Shown one piece after another: positions 35,860 through 48,472 of a DNA stretch of 64,000 nucleotides; position 1 is the stretch's first letter; every line of letters begins with the position of its first letter. Below the pieces are notes generated by a model. That model saw only the letters and a list, made by a program, of their open reading frames with translations, ran no database searches and had not been told where the DNA came from. This stretch comes from Bisporella sp. PMI_857 (Eukaryota > Ascomycota > Leotiomycetes > Helotiales > Helotiaceae), in contig JAJSPD010000003.1 in assembly GCA_021307315.1 (NCBI GenBank), forward strand, positions 1 through 64,000, given 5' to 3'. The position numbers and the translations under genes were made by a program.

Positions 35860-38802
35860 TCATGGGCCAAACTCAAATCTTTGAAGTACCACAAATTCCT
35901 GCGTATCATGGATATCCGTACTCGAAGTTCCCACCGACGCATTATAACTCCCAGCATCTACAACCCACACATCTCTCTCTTCGTCCCAGTACGCCAAGTT
36001 GGACTTTTCAAAAGAGAGCCAAACCTCCTTCTTCTCCCCTGGCTCCAAATCAACTTTGACAAAGTCTGCAAGTTGTTTCTTAGGCCTTTTGATTGGTAGA
36101 CTGTTGGCAGGCCCGACGTAAAGTTGCAGGACTTCGGCTCCAGCAACTGTGCCTGTATTAGTGACAGAAGCCTTGATCTTCAGCGAAGTATCGATAGAAA
36201 ACTCTTTGCTGTCCAGTGTGATCTCCCCAACCTTGAAACTGGTATACGATAACCCATGTCCAAAAGGAAACAGTACGTCCTCGGCATGGCTATCAAAGTA
36301 TCGATATCCGATATAGATATCCTCCTTATACTCTACCTGGTTTTTTTCCAGGTCACCAGGGAAGTTTCCATACGCGGGACAGACTTCGAGGGATTTTGGG
36401 AACGTGACGGGGAGTTTTCCGCTGGGGCTTTTGTCGCCCAGAAGTACGTCGATGATACTGTTTCCTGCTTCTTGGCCCGGAAACCAGGCTTGGATGATGG
36501 CGGGCACAGAGTGGATCCATGGCATGCTGATAGCGCTGCCAGTGCAGTTGATGACAATGGTGTTGCGATTCACGGCTGCAACCTCAGAGATAAGTCTATC
36601 AAGCGACCCATTTGCTGGGAGGGACATAGTGTCTCGATCTGTCCCCTCCGTCTCCCAGACCGTGGTGTGGCCGACGAAAACAAGTGCTATATCTGATTCT
36701 TTTGCGAGGGAGATAGCAGGTGTTAGGAGATCGGCTTCATATTCTGATTGGAGCATGAAGCCCAAGCTGAAGCCGATGCAGTCGTTGAGAATGGAGAGAC
36801 CACTAGCATTGGTGGAGGCTGCGCTTGACTGGATACGAATGGAATATTTTTGTCCAGCGATGAATTCGTACTGGACCTGATCTGCGGTAGCGACTCCGAG
36901 CAGGAAGGCCATTGCGTCGACACCGCTCCCTGAGACAGAGAAGACCACGACGTCATTAATGAAGACAGTAGTATCAGCAATGGCGTGGAAAGCGAGATAG
37001 TGTGATCCGCTTTGAGAAGGAATATAGGTCCCGGTCATCGTAATTGCGGCGTGTCTCACGCCCTCGAAATTACGATACGTGGCACTCTCGATATTCTTGA
37101 TATCAGGAGTTCCAGTTCTATCCTTGGAGCTGTAGCCCTGTAATGTGAGACCTGGTTTGCCTTCATCATCAAGTGTGTCGAGTGACAAGGGCTTAAGATT
37201 ACGGACTATACTCGCACCTGTGTCGGTATTAGCATTGTAACCTTCAACTACTGCAGGTTCAAGTCGTTGAAAACAGTCACACTCGCCTTCTGCAAATCTT
37301 AAATCCACATCTTTACCCAGTGCGTGGCTTACGGCATCCCAAGGTGTGACTTTATAATGGGCATTCACAGTCGCAGAGCCACCCCCAGAAGCCAAGCACT
37401 CCTTTGCAAGACCTAGCATAGCAATAGATTTCAACTCCCCCCTTTTAAGCGGAAGTACCGCGTTTTCGTTTTTCAAAAGAACAATGCCCTGCGTTCCGGC
37501 TTCTCGAATGAGCTGACGATGTTCGGGACGATCGATAGCTTGCTCTTCAGCGACGGTTGGATCGGCGAATTTGCCAGCCTGGGCGAGAAGATCTAGTACA
37601 GCCCCGACGCGTTTATCGATCACTTCGACTGATATAGTGCCTTCTTTTAGGGCGGCTGTTACTTTTTCGTTGGTGCGTTTTTCGGCTGGGCCAGGCATTT
37701 CAAGGTCGAGTCTAGATGACATGTCAATGCTGGATACTCATAACCAAAAACGCAACTCACCCTGCGAGGAGCGATTCGGCCACGGAGTTTGTACCACCCC
37801 AATCACTCATGACAAGGCTATGTGGATTAGCGGTATTCTCAAGTATGACAAAGCACTTTGCCTTACCCTTTCCATCCCCATTGAACACGAAGGATATCCT
37901 CAAGGAGGAACTTGCTTGAATCTGAGTGAATACCATTGACTAGGTTATAGCTTGTCATCACTGCCCACGGTTGGGATGCCTTGATGGCGATCTCAAAGGG
38001 CTTTAAGTATAACTCTCTTCTCAATGTCAGCAGCTTTGCCTGAAAGAAGTGGGGGGTTCGTATAACAAACCTCAAGGCACGCTGGCTGACCCTCGAATCC
38101 ATGGTGAATCTTCTCGTCTCCTCTTCGTTTGCGACGAAATGCTTGATACAAGCGCCCACGCCCCGTTCCTGAAGTCCTGTGATATACTCACCGGAAAGAA
38201 CCCCACCCAGTAAAGGATCTTCTGAGAATGACTCAAAGTTGCGGCCACCGAGAGGGTGACGATGTGGACACACTGTTGGACCAAGTCTGGTTGTTCAGGT
38301 CAGTATTATTGAATGCAGAGAAAAAGCTGGCATGTTCTACATAATACTAGCACCCTTTGTTCTTGCTTCCTCTGCTAAGGCATTCCCAATCTTTCGAGCT
38401 AGCTTTCTGTCCCATGTTGATGCTAGAGATACAGATGCTGGGAAGCAAGCTGCTTTGATGCCGTCAGCGAAAATGCTTCCTCGGGCTCCGTTCGGGCCGT
38501 CCGTTACCTAGATATTAAGATTACTAATATATCTAACATCGAAATGGGAATTATAGGAAGGATTATTTATACTCTATAGTGGTCTGGTTTGGGCATGGAC
38601 TTACTTTCAATGAGGGAATCCCTAGTCTCTTCACTGGGGCAGTTTCCCAGAAGTTTTGGCCTGCGAGAAGGGATATCTATATTTACTTGGTTCAAGTTTG
38701 TTCACACAGTGCTCGCTCACATAGATGGCATACCTTCTCCTCGAGGGTCAATTGAGAGATCAGAGACTTTACGTCTATTGACTGGGAGGCGATGACCGAC
38801 AT
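35860..38802 (-). CDS. GH3 beta-glucosidase with PA14 insert
   Basis: Seven exons (38734-38802, 38605-38676, 38341-38507, 38071-38286, 37867-38016, 37761-37817, 35860-37711) splice into 860 residues. The N-terminal barrel has LLAGQNFWETAP, VTDGPNGARG, GPTVCPHRHPLGGRNFESF, CIKHFVANEEE and VMSDWGG, whose Asp is the GH3 nucleophile. The second domain (GTQGIVLLKNENAVLPL; IALVFVGHTTVWETEG) is interrupted by a PA14 domain (YRNFEGVRHAAITMTGTY). A fibronectin-III-like end follows (FPFGHGLSYTSF). There is no signal peptide, as in intracellular fungal beta-glucosidases of this PA14 class, so it would cleave imported glucosides. It is next to a Gfo/Idh/MocA gene transcribed divergently, and a sugar transporter lies 6 kb away. 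Confidence 0.93.
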
Positions 38803-39761
38803 TTTTAGATCCTCTGGTATCGGGGAGTTCTCTCTTTTGAATGAAAGGTCAATTGATCCAATCTTAAAGTATCCCAATTTCTCAAGAATTATACAACTTA
38901 TTCACAACATTTATGTGACCAAGCAGGCGCAAACTCGGGCCATAATATATCATGGCCCAGAACTTCCAAGTCAAAGTGATTCTCAAGCTACCTAGCGCTT
39001 AGTCAACATAACAATTCGCAAGGTAAGTGCCAGTCATTGTATTTTGTTTGTGGAATACGGGTTTGTCGAGCCGTGTAGCCGTGTGTGGAGGCTGAGTAGA
39101 CTTATTTCAGTTGAACAGAACCTCATCCATAGTACTGTACTCACTCTCTTTCACAGTTCGTAAATCCGACATTCCGCGCGGATTGTGGGGTATACAGGTT
39201 GCTTAGTGGCTCAGTTTCTAGAATGTGGATCCCAAACAATGCAGAGGTCATGTACGAAGTATCATTCGAGTCTTGTAAGGGTGCACTCTGGGATATATCC
39301 CTGCTTTGACAGCCCGCTCCGAGAATTTTCCGAAGGAGACCCATTCGCTATTTTGGTTGGTGGTCCGGATAGTATACCAAAGGCGTTATTGTACTTCAGA
39401 GTATATTTTCGTAGGTACAAGAGGAGTTTGGAATGGGTCTGTTAGTGCCACTAGAATTCGTTGCCTTTATTTTCGTTTTTTGTTTTTATGGTGCTACTTC
39501 TAGAGAATAATGCCATTAGAGTCCCTGGTATACAAGCTCTACTGGTTTAGCTACTTACTTAATGCTGGGGAAGAGTGAGCAGCCAAGCGAGGGGTCTCAT
39601 CCCACTCTGCATGTGCCTGGGTCCTCGAAATGATATATCGAAAAGGCTAATTAATTTACCTCCTACTTAGCAAAAACCTCATTCAGAATTGTCCTTTTTC
39701 TCATCCCCATAATCATAATATTTCACTCAATTGCAATAGTTCCTTTCCAGCAAATATCAAA
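38803..39761. promoter_or_regulatory. Divergent intergenic region, GH3 / oxidoreductase
   Basis: A 959-bp region holding the promoters of the GH3 gene (leftward) and the Gfo/Idh/MocA gene (rightward). No coding region is supported and no outstanding motif is visible. Confidence 0.35.
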
Positions 39762-41060
39762 ATGTCATCAGGATCTCAGTCAGGAACACGGCCCAAAGAC
39801 ATCCCCAGTCTGAGATGGGGAATCTTAGGCACATATTCTTGGCCAGCTTGAATATGGTAACGACTAACTTTAAACAGGAACAGGATGGATGTCCAACATG
39901 TTTGTGCAAGACCTCCTTGTGCTACGACCCGAAGCGCTAGCAAAACACACCATCACAGCCATCGCATCCTCCAGTACTGAGAAAGCAGTAAATTTCGTAG
40001 AGAGGACCTGGAGAGACAGTACAGCACCAAAGCCACAACTTTATAATGATTATCACGGGGTTTACAATAACCCCGATGTAGATATTGTGTATGTGGGCAC
40101 GCCTCATACATTGCACAAGAAGAACTGCCTTGATGCGATTGCAGCGGGAAAGCATATACTGTGCGAGAAACCGTTCACGATCAATGCCAGAGATGCAAAA
40201 GAGGTGATTGATGCAGCGAGAGCTAAAGGGATATATATTATGGAAGGTAAGCAAGATGTGTTGACAGTCCTTCATTTCATCAAATTCAACTGCTCATGCA
40301 ACTTCTCTTTATGCAGAGCAAGTATCAATATGATAAGTGCTGACGCCTGAGGCAATTAGGCGTATGGACTAGATTTCTCCCCGTCATCTCCTCCCTCCAA
40401 GAGCACCTCCACATCCAAAAATCCATTGGCACAATCCAACGTGTTTTCGTCGATTTCAGTCTCCAAATGAACCTACAGGACCTGCCTCCCACATCCCGTG
40501 TCAAAGATCCCACCCTCGGCGCAGGTGCCCTCCTCGATATCGGCCTCTACAGTTTAACCCTGGCCTCTCTAATCCTCGGATCCGGCACCGTGGGAGACAA
40601 ACACCCCACACCGACCGTTGCGAGCAGCATGGCTATCTTAGATGGAATTGACTATTCCAACGTCGTGGTGCTCAACTATCCGCAACCTAGCGGGCCCGAT
40701 AGCGTCGCGGTCTGCACATCGACGGTGCAACATAAAGGGTCACCTGACTTTTGCACCATCGAGGGCTCCGGCGGCACCATTACTGTTTTTGGACCGGCGA
40801 CAAGCATACCGCGAGGATTTCGGATTCGACGAGATGTAGATTCGTCTAGTGGTGTTAATGCAGGAGATCAAGCGGAAGAGACCTTGGAGTTCAGCCATGC
40901 CGGTGTGGGGTGGCACTTTGAGGCAGATGCAGTGGCCGTAGATATCAGCTTGAAACGGACAGAGAGTGAGATCATGCCGTTGGCGGAAACTTTGCGTATG
41001 TTAACTTTGATGGATATGGTTCGGAAGGAAGGAGGACTTGTTTATCCTCAGGACAAGTAG
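39762..41060 (+). CDS. Gfo/Idh/MocA oxidoreductase 1 (dihydrodiol/xylose dehydrogenase-like)
   Basis: Three exons (39762-39828, 39878-40246, 40360-41060) give 378 residues. The family uses NAD(P) to oxidise sugars, polyols or dihydrodiols. Visible marks are the N-terminal WGILGTGWMS dinucleotide motif, completed across intron 1, then DIVYVGTPHTLHKKN, and HILCEKPFTIN with the EKP motif that supplies the conserved Lys. The second domain contains VWTRFLPVI and GAGALLDIGLYSL. Intron 1 (39829-39877) begins GCACAT rather than GT; no GT donor in the vicinity gives an open frame, so it is called as a GC-AG intron. Intron 2 is canonical. The gene is divergent from the beta-glucosidase, so joint action on a glycoside or the freed sugar is reasonable but unproven. 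Confidence 0.88.
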
Positions 41061-41204
41061 GTATAATATAAATTAGTGAGTTACAAAACATTAGATCGGA
41101 ACTTTACTGAGTGCCCGTTTGCTTGTTTTCAATATGAGATATATTGTGGCATTGTGTGACACCTCACCTACTTGATCAAAGCAGTCTTGTTTAAGTAGCT
41201 ACTT

Positions 41205-43623
41205 CTACACTTCGCTACTATCAACCTCCGCATATAAACCCTCAATGACCTCCCTCCCCTTCTTCACATCTGGGCTCTCTGTCTCCCAATACCCTAACAT
41301 CCCCAACATTTCTTCAATAGACCCCCTCCAATGATCCGGCAATTCTGACTTGCCAGACTTTTTTACTGCGAGAATAATTAACGCCTTAGAAATTATCAAA
41401 CGGCACATAAACCACGTCCCATGATGACGGTGAGTCGTCGGATACCCGACGAACTCATCCATGCAACAAGCGATCGCTTTGCGCGCGTATGCTTGGCTGA
41501 TGCTATGGCTCAGCTGGTCTGTGGAGTGGCTATGGATGAAGTGGTAGAGGAAAGGTCTATATAGCCGGAACTTGATGCAGAGGTATCGACCGTGTGTCAT
41601 GCAGCGAAGCTCATCAACGTGACCTAGCTGTTTATTGAAACGGAGTGATTCAGGAAGAGATTCTTTCCTATTGAGAGTGAGCGTACATAGACTAGCTTGG
41701 TGGTGACATTTTTCAGGATTTGGGAGGTGCAGTGTGAGGAGATAGAGATCTAACCATTCATCCAGTTGCAATTCGAATTGCTGCGCGATTTCGTGCGCTT
41801 CGAAGATGTTGAATGTTGCCCAGTATGTGTGATCGGAATGATAGAAGGCATTCGAGACGCGATTGCCAATCCGGCGGAGCGCAATCTCGGTCATGTAATA
41901 AAGCCAGGATTGTTGAGTATCGGATTCGGGAATTGGACTCTCTGCCAGGCTGTCTAATGCGCTGACATTCCAAGGGCCACTAGGGTTTGATAAAACAGCT
42001 TGACTTGCCGCCTCTGGGGTTCCTGAGCGGGGTGGAGACGGAAACATATATGGGTAGTGAAGCTCTGAAAGTCCTGACTCTGGAAGTGACATCTCCTCGC
42101 GCATTTCACTACCTGCGATATCAGCTATTTTAGAAATTCGGGTTTGCCCTACAAAATTCAAGTTTGTAACGTACCATTCAGATTTGAAACAAGTCCAATA
42201 TAGAGACTGTTCAAGACGTCGAGACTCGGAATATCCACCCATGATATCTACTGTACTGCGAATTTTACATGCCATCTGGGATCTCAAGTACATAAAATAA
42301 TTATTTGAAGCTTGCAGAAAGTCATTCCAGGCCCGGATTGGTTGCATGGTGTACATTAGGTATATCGCCGAGAGCATGTGACACTGGCTTTTTATTATAC
42401 TGCACGTCAATATTCCAAAGCGTTTGACTGCCAATTGATAGAAGGATTCGGACATCTGTTTAGACTCTCGAGTGTGAGTGCAGGGTGGCTGTTGATCTTG
42501 TATTGTCTCTGGAGTCTTCACTTCAAATTCGAAAGGCAAAGCTAGTGACCCTAAAGCACAAGCAAGTAACTAGGGGCATGGTGTCAGACTACTCCTGAGC
42601 AATGGGAACCGAACGGTGCATAGAAAACCTATAGTAGAGATGGATGGGGAAATGGAAACAAAAGAAGGAGAGACTATACCACAAGACAAGATGGAGCATC
42701 CCATTGTGGCCCGTCTTCGGCCATCCTCCTGCCATACTGCTTCAAAAGCCTGGCATCCAGAAAAGGATTTTTCACGTGTACGAAAGCCAAAAATCTTTCG
42801 AGTAGGAAAGGTACATCCTGATCATTAACTACGCCATAGCTACTAGGCCGAATTGTGTGCCCATTGTCAGCCAAATCAGCCTCCGAGAAAATTGCAGCGG
42901 CAAGTACTTCATTCGTCAGATATTCTGGACCGAACCTATTTCCAAAGATCGGCCAAGTAAGTATCGAATCTGCTGAAGTTCGCCCACTTGGGATTTTCAA
43001 ATATTCAAATGCTGAGACGTCAGGAACTTGGGTCCGGGGGGAAGGATCCTTGTCGTCAACAGTTTCTGAAGGGATCCTGTCATTATGCAAGACCCCTTGC
43101 TGGCTGCTTGGCGTCAAAGCTGAATTAACAATACTTTGCTCTGCATCAACGACAGGATTCCCATCAAGGCGAACGAGGATCTTATCAAGTTTATCGAGAA
43201 TCAACAAACTCGCAGGATCGAACCTAACACAAGTCAAAATGGACTATCACGTGACTTGGTGTTAACCTATACTTACGAAGAGTGATCGGTTTGGTAAGAA
43301 GTGTAGATGCACTGTATCCCTATGGCTGTACACGAGCTACAACTAGGTCTTTCGTTACTACACTTAATTCTACGGGTTCTGCAGAATTGACAAGCTGCCA
43401 CCGCTCGTTTTCGAGGATACTTGTGGGCGGCCCGAGACTCTGCCCTTCCAATAGGACGCTTTGGCCCGGACTGGACATTTTCATTATCCGCATCTGTCTC
43501 AAATGTGGACTTTCTTCGGAGGTTGCCCTCGCCTACTGGAGGGTTGGGATGTATTTTCGGCATAGATGTAGACGTTTGTTGGGAGGCAAAGTGAACGGTA
43601 ACAAGGTCGACAAGCGTATTCAT
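41205..43623 (-). CDS. Zn2Cys6 transcription factor 2
   Basis: Three exons (43277-43623, 42680-43223, 41205-42569) give 751 residues. The zinc cluster is ACQFCRTRRIKC then RPSCSSCTAIGIQC, with C-x2-C-x6-C and C-x2-C-x6-C halves, preceded by a basic HKYPRKRAV stretch. A linker helix region follows (SLLILDKLDKILVRLDG), then the fungal middle-homology region (DVPFLLERFLAFVHVKNPFLD; SAIYLMYTMQPIRAWNDFL; LEQSLYWTCFKSEWYV). It is a nuclear DNA-binding regulator. ATG 43563 (MPKIHPNPP) is an alternative start 20 codons downstream. It lies between the first Gfo/Idh/MocA enzyme and the sugar transporter, from which it is divergent, so it is the likeliest regulator of the glycoside half of the block (inference). 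Confidence 0.9.
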
Positions 43624-44595
43624 GTTGGGAGGTGGGGGTGGGTAGTCGCATGTGACTATCAACAAGCGAAAAGGGGGAAGAAGAAAGCAGACACGAAGCT
43701 TATGGGGTCGCGGAATTGCGCTCTTAAGAATCTTGGGGGTTGGACGCATTAAGCTTGTGAGAAATGAAAGATATTTTTCATCAAGACCAATCAAGCCTCC
43801 ATCTATCTCAGCTCGTCCGTCAATCCGCGTTAGTGTCGCAAGCACAAGCTCGTTAAATTTCCAGGGACATTGACTAACGAGTGCATGCCCCCCGTTCAGC
43901 CGTATCCGGATCTTCCTCTTTCCCGTACCCCCGAAGAATCCACCATGCTACCCCAGCTTTCCCCAGCTTTCCCCGGTAATGATCCTGTGTCATGACTGGT
44001 GAAAGAAATGTTACTGGTATAGCCATACTATACAACGTGAAAATTAGCTATATTGTATTATCGTGGTCACGAATAGTATTACTGGAAATCCTTTGCAATG
44101 TTTATACTTTTCTTATCTAGGTAATCTGTAGTGTTGTTCTTTGATATTTAAAATACTATAAGATTATTTACATCATAAACCAAAATCAATGCTTTGCATG
44201 CAAAATAATTATATCGTAAAACGCCATAATACCATCATTATTGCTACCATGACTCATGACCATTTTACTGGTGAATGCTTTGGGACGTGCTACGCTAGCA
44301 AAGTATTAATTGAAACCTTAAAGTGGAACGCCACCTCCAGCCGCTTCCTAGAATGCTGAAAAGACCTTAAATTCATCTCTTGGCATGTTCCAGCACCTGG
44401 CATAACTAATCTAGTTTTGGAAAAGTGATGCAACTTCCCGCATGCCGGAATCCCACTATGTGAACATAGGTGAGCATTGTTTTATTTCGTCGAGTGCTTG
44501 AGATGAGATTGGCATCACTATATTAACATCAACACGGCAGTATCTGAGAACGTCAGAAATCTCACTTCGGACATTTCTTTTTGGTCCCTGTCACC
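43624..44595. promoter_or_regulatory. Divergent intergenic region, regulator 2 / sugar transporter
   Basis: A 972-bp region with the promoters of the Zn2Cys6 gene (left) and the transporter (right). An AT-rich core lies at about 44040-44230. No gene is supported. Confidence 0.35.
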
Positions 44596-46428
44596 ATGGT
44601 TCAACGCGATGATGTCAACAGGGAAGAGCAGGCTGTCGGTGCTGCTATCGCGAAAATCGTTGGTCATGATTCCGTCCCATGGTACAAAAAACCACATCTG
44701 CTTCGCCTCAATCTCATGGTGGTGTCGCTGGTGATGTTTTCTTCTGCAAATGGCTACGATGGATCTTTGATGGTACCTCTCTCACCCTTTATCAATAATA
44801 TCCCAAGTCCTGCGAGCTAACGTAGTGTTGTTCTTCAGAACGGCCTTCAAGCCCTCCCACAATGGCGCGAATTCATGGATAATCCAAAGGGAGCATGGTT
44901 AGGGTTTATCAACGCAATCCAATCCATTGGCGGCCTCTTTGTCTACTCCGTGTCAGCATACATCCTTCAACGCTGGGGTAGAAAAGCCTCTATATATTTA
45001 GGATACTTTTTTTTGGTTCTTGCCACTACTCTTCAAACAGCCGCGCAAAACCCCACTGCCTTCATCATCTCCAGAGCGTTTCTTGGTATGACAAGTGCCT
45101 TGTGGACTACATCTGCACCATTACTTATCACAGAAATTGCGTTCCCCACGCACCGAGGCACCGCCACAGCTTTGTATAACTGTGGCTGGTACGTGGGCTC
45201 TCTAGTGGCGGCATGGGCAACATTTGGTAAGTTTTCTCATGGACAATATGCACTGAGTTTGTTGACATGTCGAAGGAACACGAAACTATGATAACAGTTG
45301 GGCATGGAGAATTCCCTCCTTACTTCAAGCCGCCATTCCTGTTGTAGCCCTTCCTGGATTTTTGCTAAGCCCAGAGAGTCCACGTTGGCTTGTCTCCATT
45401 GACCGAATCGAGGAAGCTAAAGCCGTTCTTGTGAAGCATCATAATGGAGGAGTCATCAACGATCTCATCGAGTTTGAACTAGACGAGATTGTCACTACCT
45501 TACGCTTGGAACGCGACGCGCAAGAAAACACCAGCTATATGGACATGCTCAGAGGACGTGGCAACCTCCACCGTACTCTTATTTCTGTCACACTCGGAGT
45601 CTTTGCCCAGTGGAATGGTGTGGGAGTGGTCAGCTATTACCTGGCATTAGTGTTGGAGACGGTGGGCATCACTACCGTGACGGACCAGACACTCATCAGC
45701 GGGTGTCTGCAGATCTGGAATTTGATCCTCTCTGTCTCCGCAGCCTTTTCCGTAGATCGCTTCGGCCGAAGAAAGCTTTTCTTGACATCGGCAGCTGGTA
45801 TGCTCGGCAGTTATATCATCATTACAGGCCTTTCGGGATCTTTTGCCGAGAATGGTGTTCCATCGGTTGGCATAGCTGTCATTCCCTTTTTGTTTATTTA
45901 CTTCGGATTTTATGACATCGCATTGTAAGTCCCCGTCCGGTTCTCTGCAAAGACTGTAAATCTAACTATCTATTCAGCACTCCCTTGCTTGTCTCTTATC
46001 CTTGCGAGATATGGCCATATCAGCTCCGGGCTCGAGGTGTCACTGTTACACTTTTCTCAACGACAGTTGCACTCACCACCAACATTTTTGTGAACCCAAT
46101 TGCGCTCGAGGCCATTGGGTAGGTTAATCCTTACCACCTCCCCCTTCCCTATAGTTGTATGCGATGCAAATGCTAATTCCTGAGTAGGTGGAAATATTAC
46201 CTCGTCTTCGTCGTCATTCTCGTAGGCGTCTGCATTATCTGCTATTTCTATTACCCCGAAACCCGAGGGCACACACTCGAAGAAATGGCCGTGATTTTTG
46301 ACCGTGAGAAGGCGCATGTCCTTCATCCCTACGAGTCTAAGGTTTTCGGGACCATCAAGTCTGCTTCGGATAACCACTTAGACAACGCTGTCGACGTCGT
46401 GGAGGTTGAGACTGCGAAAACTTCATAG
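44596..46428 (+). CDS. MFS sugar transporter (lactose permease/hexose type)
   Basis: Five exons (44596-44772, 44839-45226, 45276-45924, 45978-46118, 46188-46428) give 531 residues, normal for the fungal sugar-porter family. About twelve membrane segments are predicted by eye. Family signatures present are NGYDGSLM in segment 1, RWGRKASIYLGY after segment 2, SRAFLGMTSALW, PESPRWLVS before the central loop, DRFGRRKLF and the C-terminal YYPETRGHTLEEM. It would move a mono-, di- or oligosaccharide, or a small glycoside, across the plasma membrane by proton symport. Introns are all canonical. It stands between Zn2Cys6 regulator 2 and two further Gfo/Idh/MocA enzymes, consistent with an uptake role for the substrate of the block. 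Confidence 0.92.
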
Positions 46429-47129
46429 AGCTGTGGCTACACTTCAAAGAGCGGCCGTCTACCGATTTTTCTGAAAATAGCATGATGTATTCGTTTTAAA
46501 TTATTCAAGTACCTGTAACTCCAAAAAAAATGACGCTTCCAGCTTCCCTTAGTACCTTTTTGGCTTCTTGAATCATATATATCTGAAATATTGACTCAAA
46601 GTCTCGTGCCAGTTTTAAATCTCTCTCCTTAAATTACCTTTACACTAGTCTAAGAAGCTTCAGTATGACTGCACTCAGGTACCAATCTTAATCAAGTCGA
46701 AGCATAAAATCGGACACGCGTACCAACGCGAATTCAAACTCGGTTCAATGAAGCTGTTCAACGTCGGCAATTACGTTATCTAATCTCAGTCCAGATCGAC
46801 TGAAAGTATCGCAAATATATATTAAATGAATCAATTCAAAAGAAAAGACGCTATTTAAAAGAAGTCTAATTTAAGGTGGCTAGGAGGGTATCAGAGTTTC
46901 AAACATATCACGACCTATGCGGTGGACAAGTAGCCATTGAGTCACTATATCCACCACATCCAGGACAGTCATGTAATCAAGATGAGTCCACAACACTTAC
47001 CATCACCAAATGTTTCACAGCGCCAAGAATATGTTTTACATTACGTAGATTTGCTTAAAGGTATATGATTACTCAGTGGCTAACAAAGAAGGCTATAAAG
47101 CCTAAATCGAAACCTTGCAACGTTACCTC
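46429..47129. other. Convergent intergenic region
   Basis: A 701-bp gap between the convergent transporter and second Gfo/Idh/MocA gene, expected to hold both terminators. AT-rich in parts; nothing else recognised. Confidence 0.4.
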
Positions 47130-48472
47130 TCACGACCATGGAACCGTCCTCCCAGTTTCATTTGACAAACGCGCAAGTTCAATAAGCCGAATTCCATCCC
47201 TCGACTGTTCGGGCTTGACATCCAGCTCAGCCCTCCCTCGAATCGCGTCCACGATGTTTTCATAATACCCGCGGTTCCAGCCTTTAATGGTAGGGTATTT
47301 CCCCACGTATTTTTTCTCCGCGGCATTGTATGTTTGGGTCTTGCTATCGAATTGCTCATAAGTGGTTAGTAAACCATGGGTGCTTGCGTCTTCGATGCCG
47401 AAAGAGGGATCGGTGGAAGGCTTGCCGGAAATGGTGTGTTCTTCTTGGGTGTCTGTGCCAAACTGTTGGATTTGCAAGGTTAGTTAAAGGAATGCATTTT
47501 GGGGTTGAGGGGCTGGGGTAGGAATGTGTGCCTTTATATAGGAGCCTTTGGTTCCGCGGACGAGATATTTGAGTTGGTGTTCTAGGGGCGTATGGGTTGT
47601 TGTTTTAATAGTTACTAGTAAGGGAGTGTCGTATTGAAGAATGATGGTGAATGAATCCTCAACCTCACTCTCAATGCCTCGCAAGACTCTGAGAAACGCA
47701 GTGACTGATTTCGGGCGGCCGAAGAGAAGCAAAGCTTGGTCGATAGTATGGCTACCTTAAACACGTCGATTAGATCTTGAACGTAATCGGTAGATGAGGC
47801 ATGCTTACCTAAACCAAACATCATCCCGCTTCCTGGAGTATATTCTTTTTGTGAAAGATATCGAAGCCAGGGCGGATTTTCAAAATCATAGTGTATCTCG
47901 GCCTCAGTGATAGTACCCAGCGCGTCTTCTTTAACAATGTGACGTAATGTACGAAAGTCCCCATCCCAGCGTCGGTCTTTTCAAAAGTCAGGATACCCCA
48001 CTTTTGATTAAGGATTCGCTCACTTTGATATACTGTCAAGAGGGATTTCCCTTGCTTTGACACAGCAATCAGTCGGTCTGCTTCCTCGCTCGAACTTGTA
48101 AAGGGTTTTTCCACGACAACTGTACCGTGTTTTAGCATTTCCAAGCTATTATGTTCACTCCCCCTTACCATGTTTGCTATTCTTCAAAGCTTGCTCTGCG
48201 AATATTGAATGAGTATCCGTATGCGTGCAAATAACAACCAACTCAATATCCTTATCAGCGAAGAATTCCTCTGAAGTGCGGTAGTGCTTCGCAGTAGGGA
48301 AATCCACCGTACAATGAGATCCCGCCTTCTGAGATTTTGGATCTGGCGGTGCCTCAGCTCGTTGAAAGAACGCATAAACCTCTAGCTCTGGATGAGGAAG
48401 AAGGTAAGGGAGGTGATACGTTTTGGTAGAGCCGCCGTAGCCTATGAAACCAACTTTGATAGGAGCAGGCAT
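47130..48472 (-). CDS. Gfo/Idh/MocA oxidoreductase 2
   Basis: Five exons (48169-48472, 48024-48119, 47809-47976, 47532-47755, 47130-47462) give 374 residues. The N-terminus has the dinucleotide motif VGFIGYGGSTKTYHLP, then LVVICTHTDTHSIFAEQAL and, across intron 1, VVVEKPFTSSSEEADRLI with the conserved EKP. RRWDGDFRTLRHIV, SGMMFGLGSHTIDQ and GRPKSVTAFL place it in the fungal NAD(P)-dependent dehydrogenase group. Intron 4 (47463-47531) starts GCACAC; no GT exists between the end of the conserved exon and the acceptor, so it is another apparent GC-AG intron. The gene is divergent from the third member of the family, sharing a 613-bp upstream region. Substrate unknown; a sugar, polyol or glycoside is the family expectation. 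Confidence 0.87.

Noticed and set aside
37700..37770. Suspected frameshift at the last intron of the GH3 gene
   Set aside because: The donor is GG|GTGAGT at 37761/37760; with it the frame joins correctly to LDLEMPG.
38286..38341. Suspected frame break in the GH3 gene before the GPTVCPHRHP motif
   Set aside because: Using donor GTAGAAC just left of 38341 restores the frame as a normal GT-AG intron.
48119..48169. Suspected frameshift in oxidoreductase 2 near the EKP motif
   Set aside because: A 49-bp GT-AG intron (48120-48168) joins HV to VVEKPF in frame.
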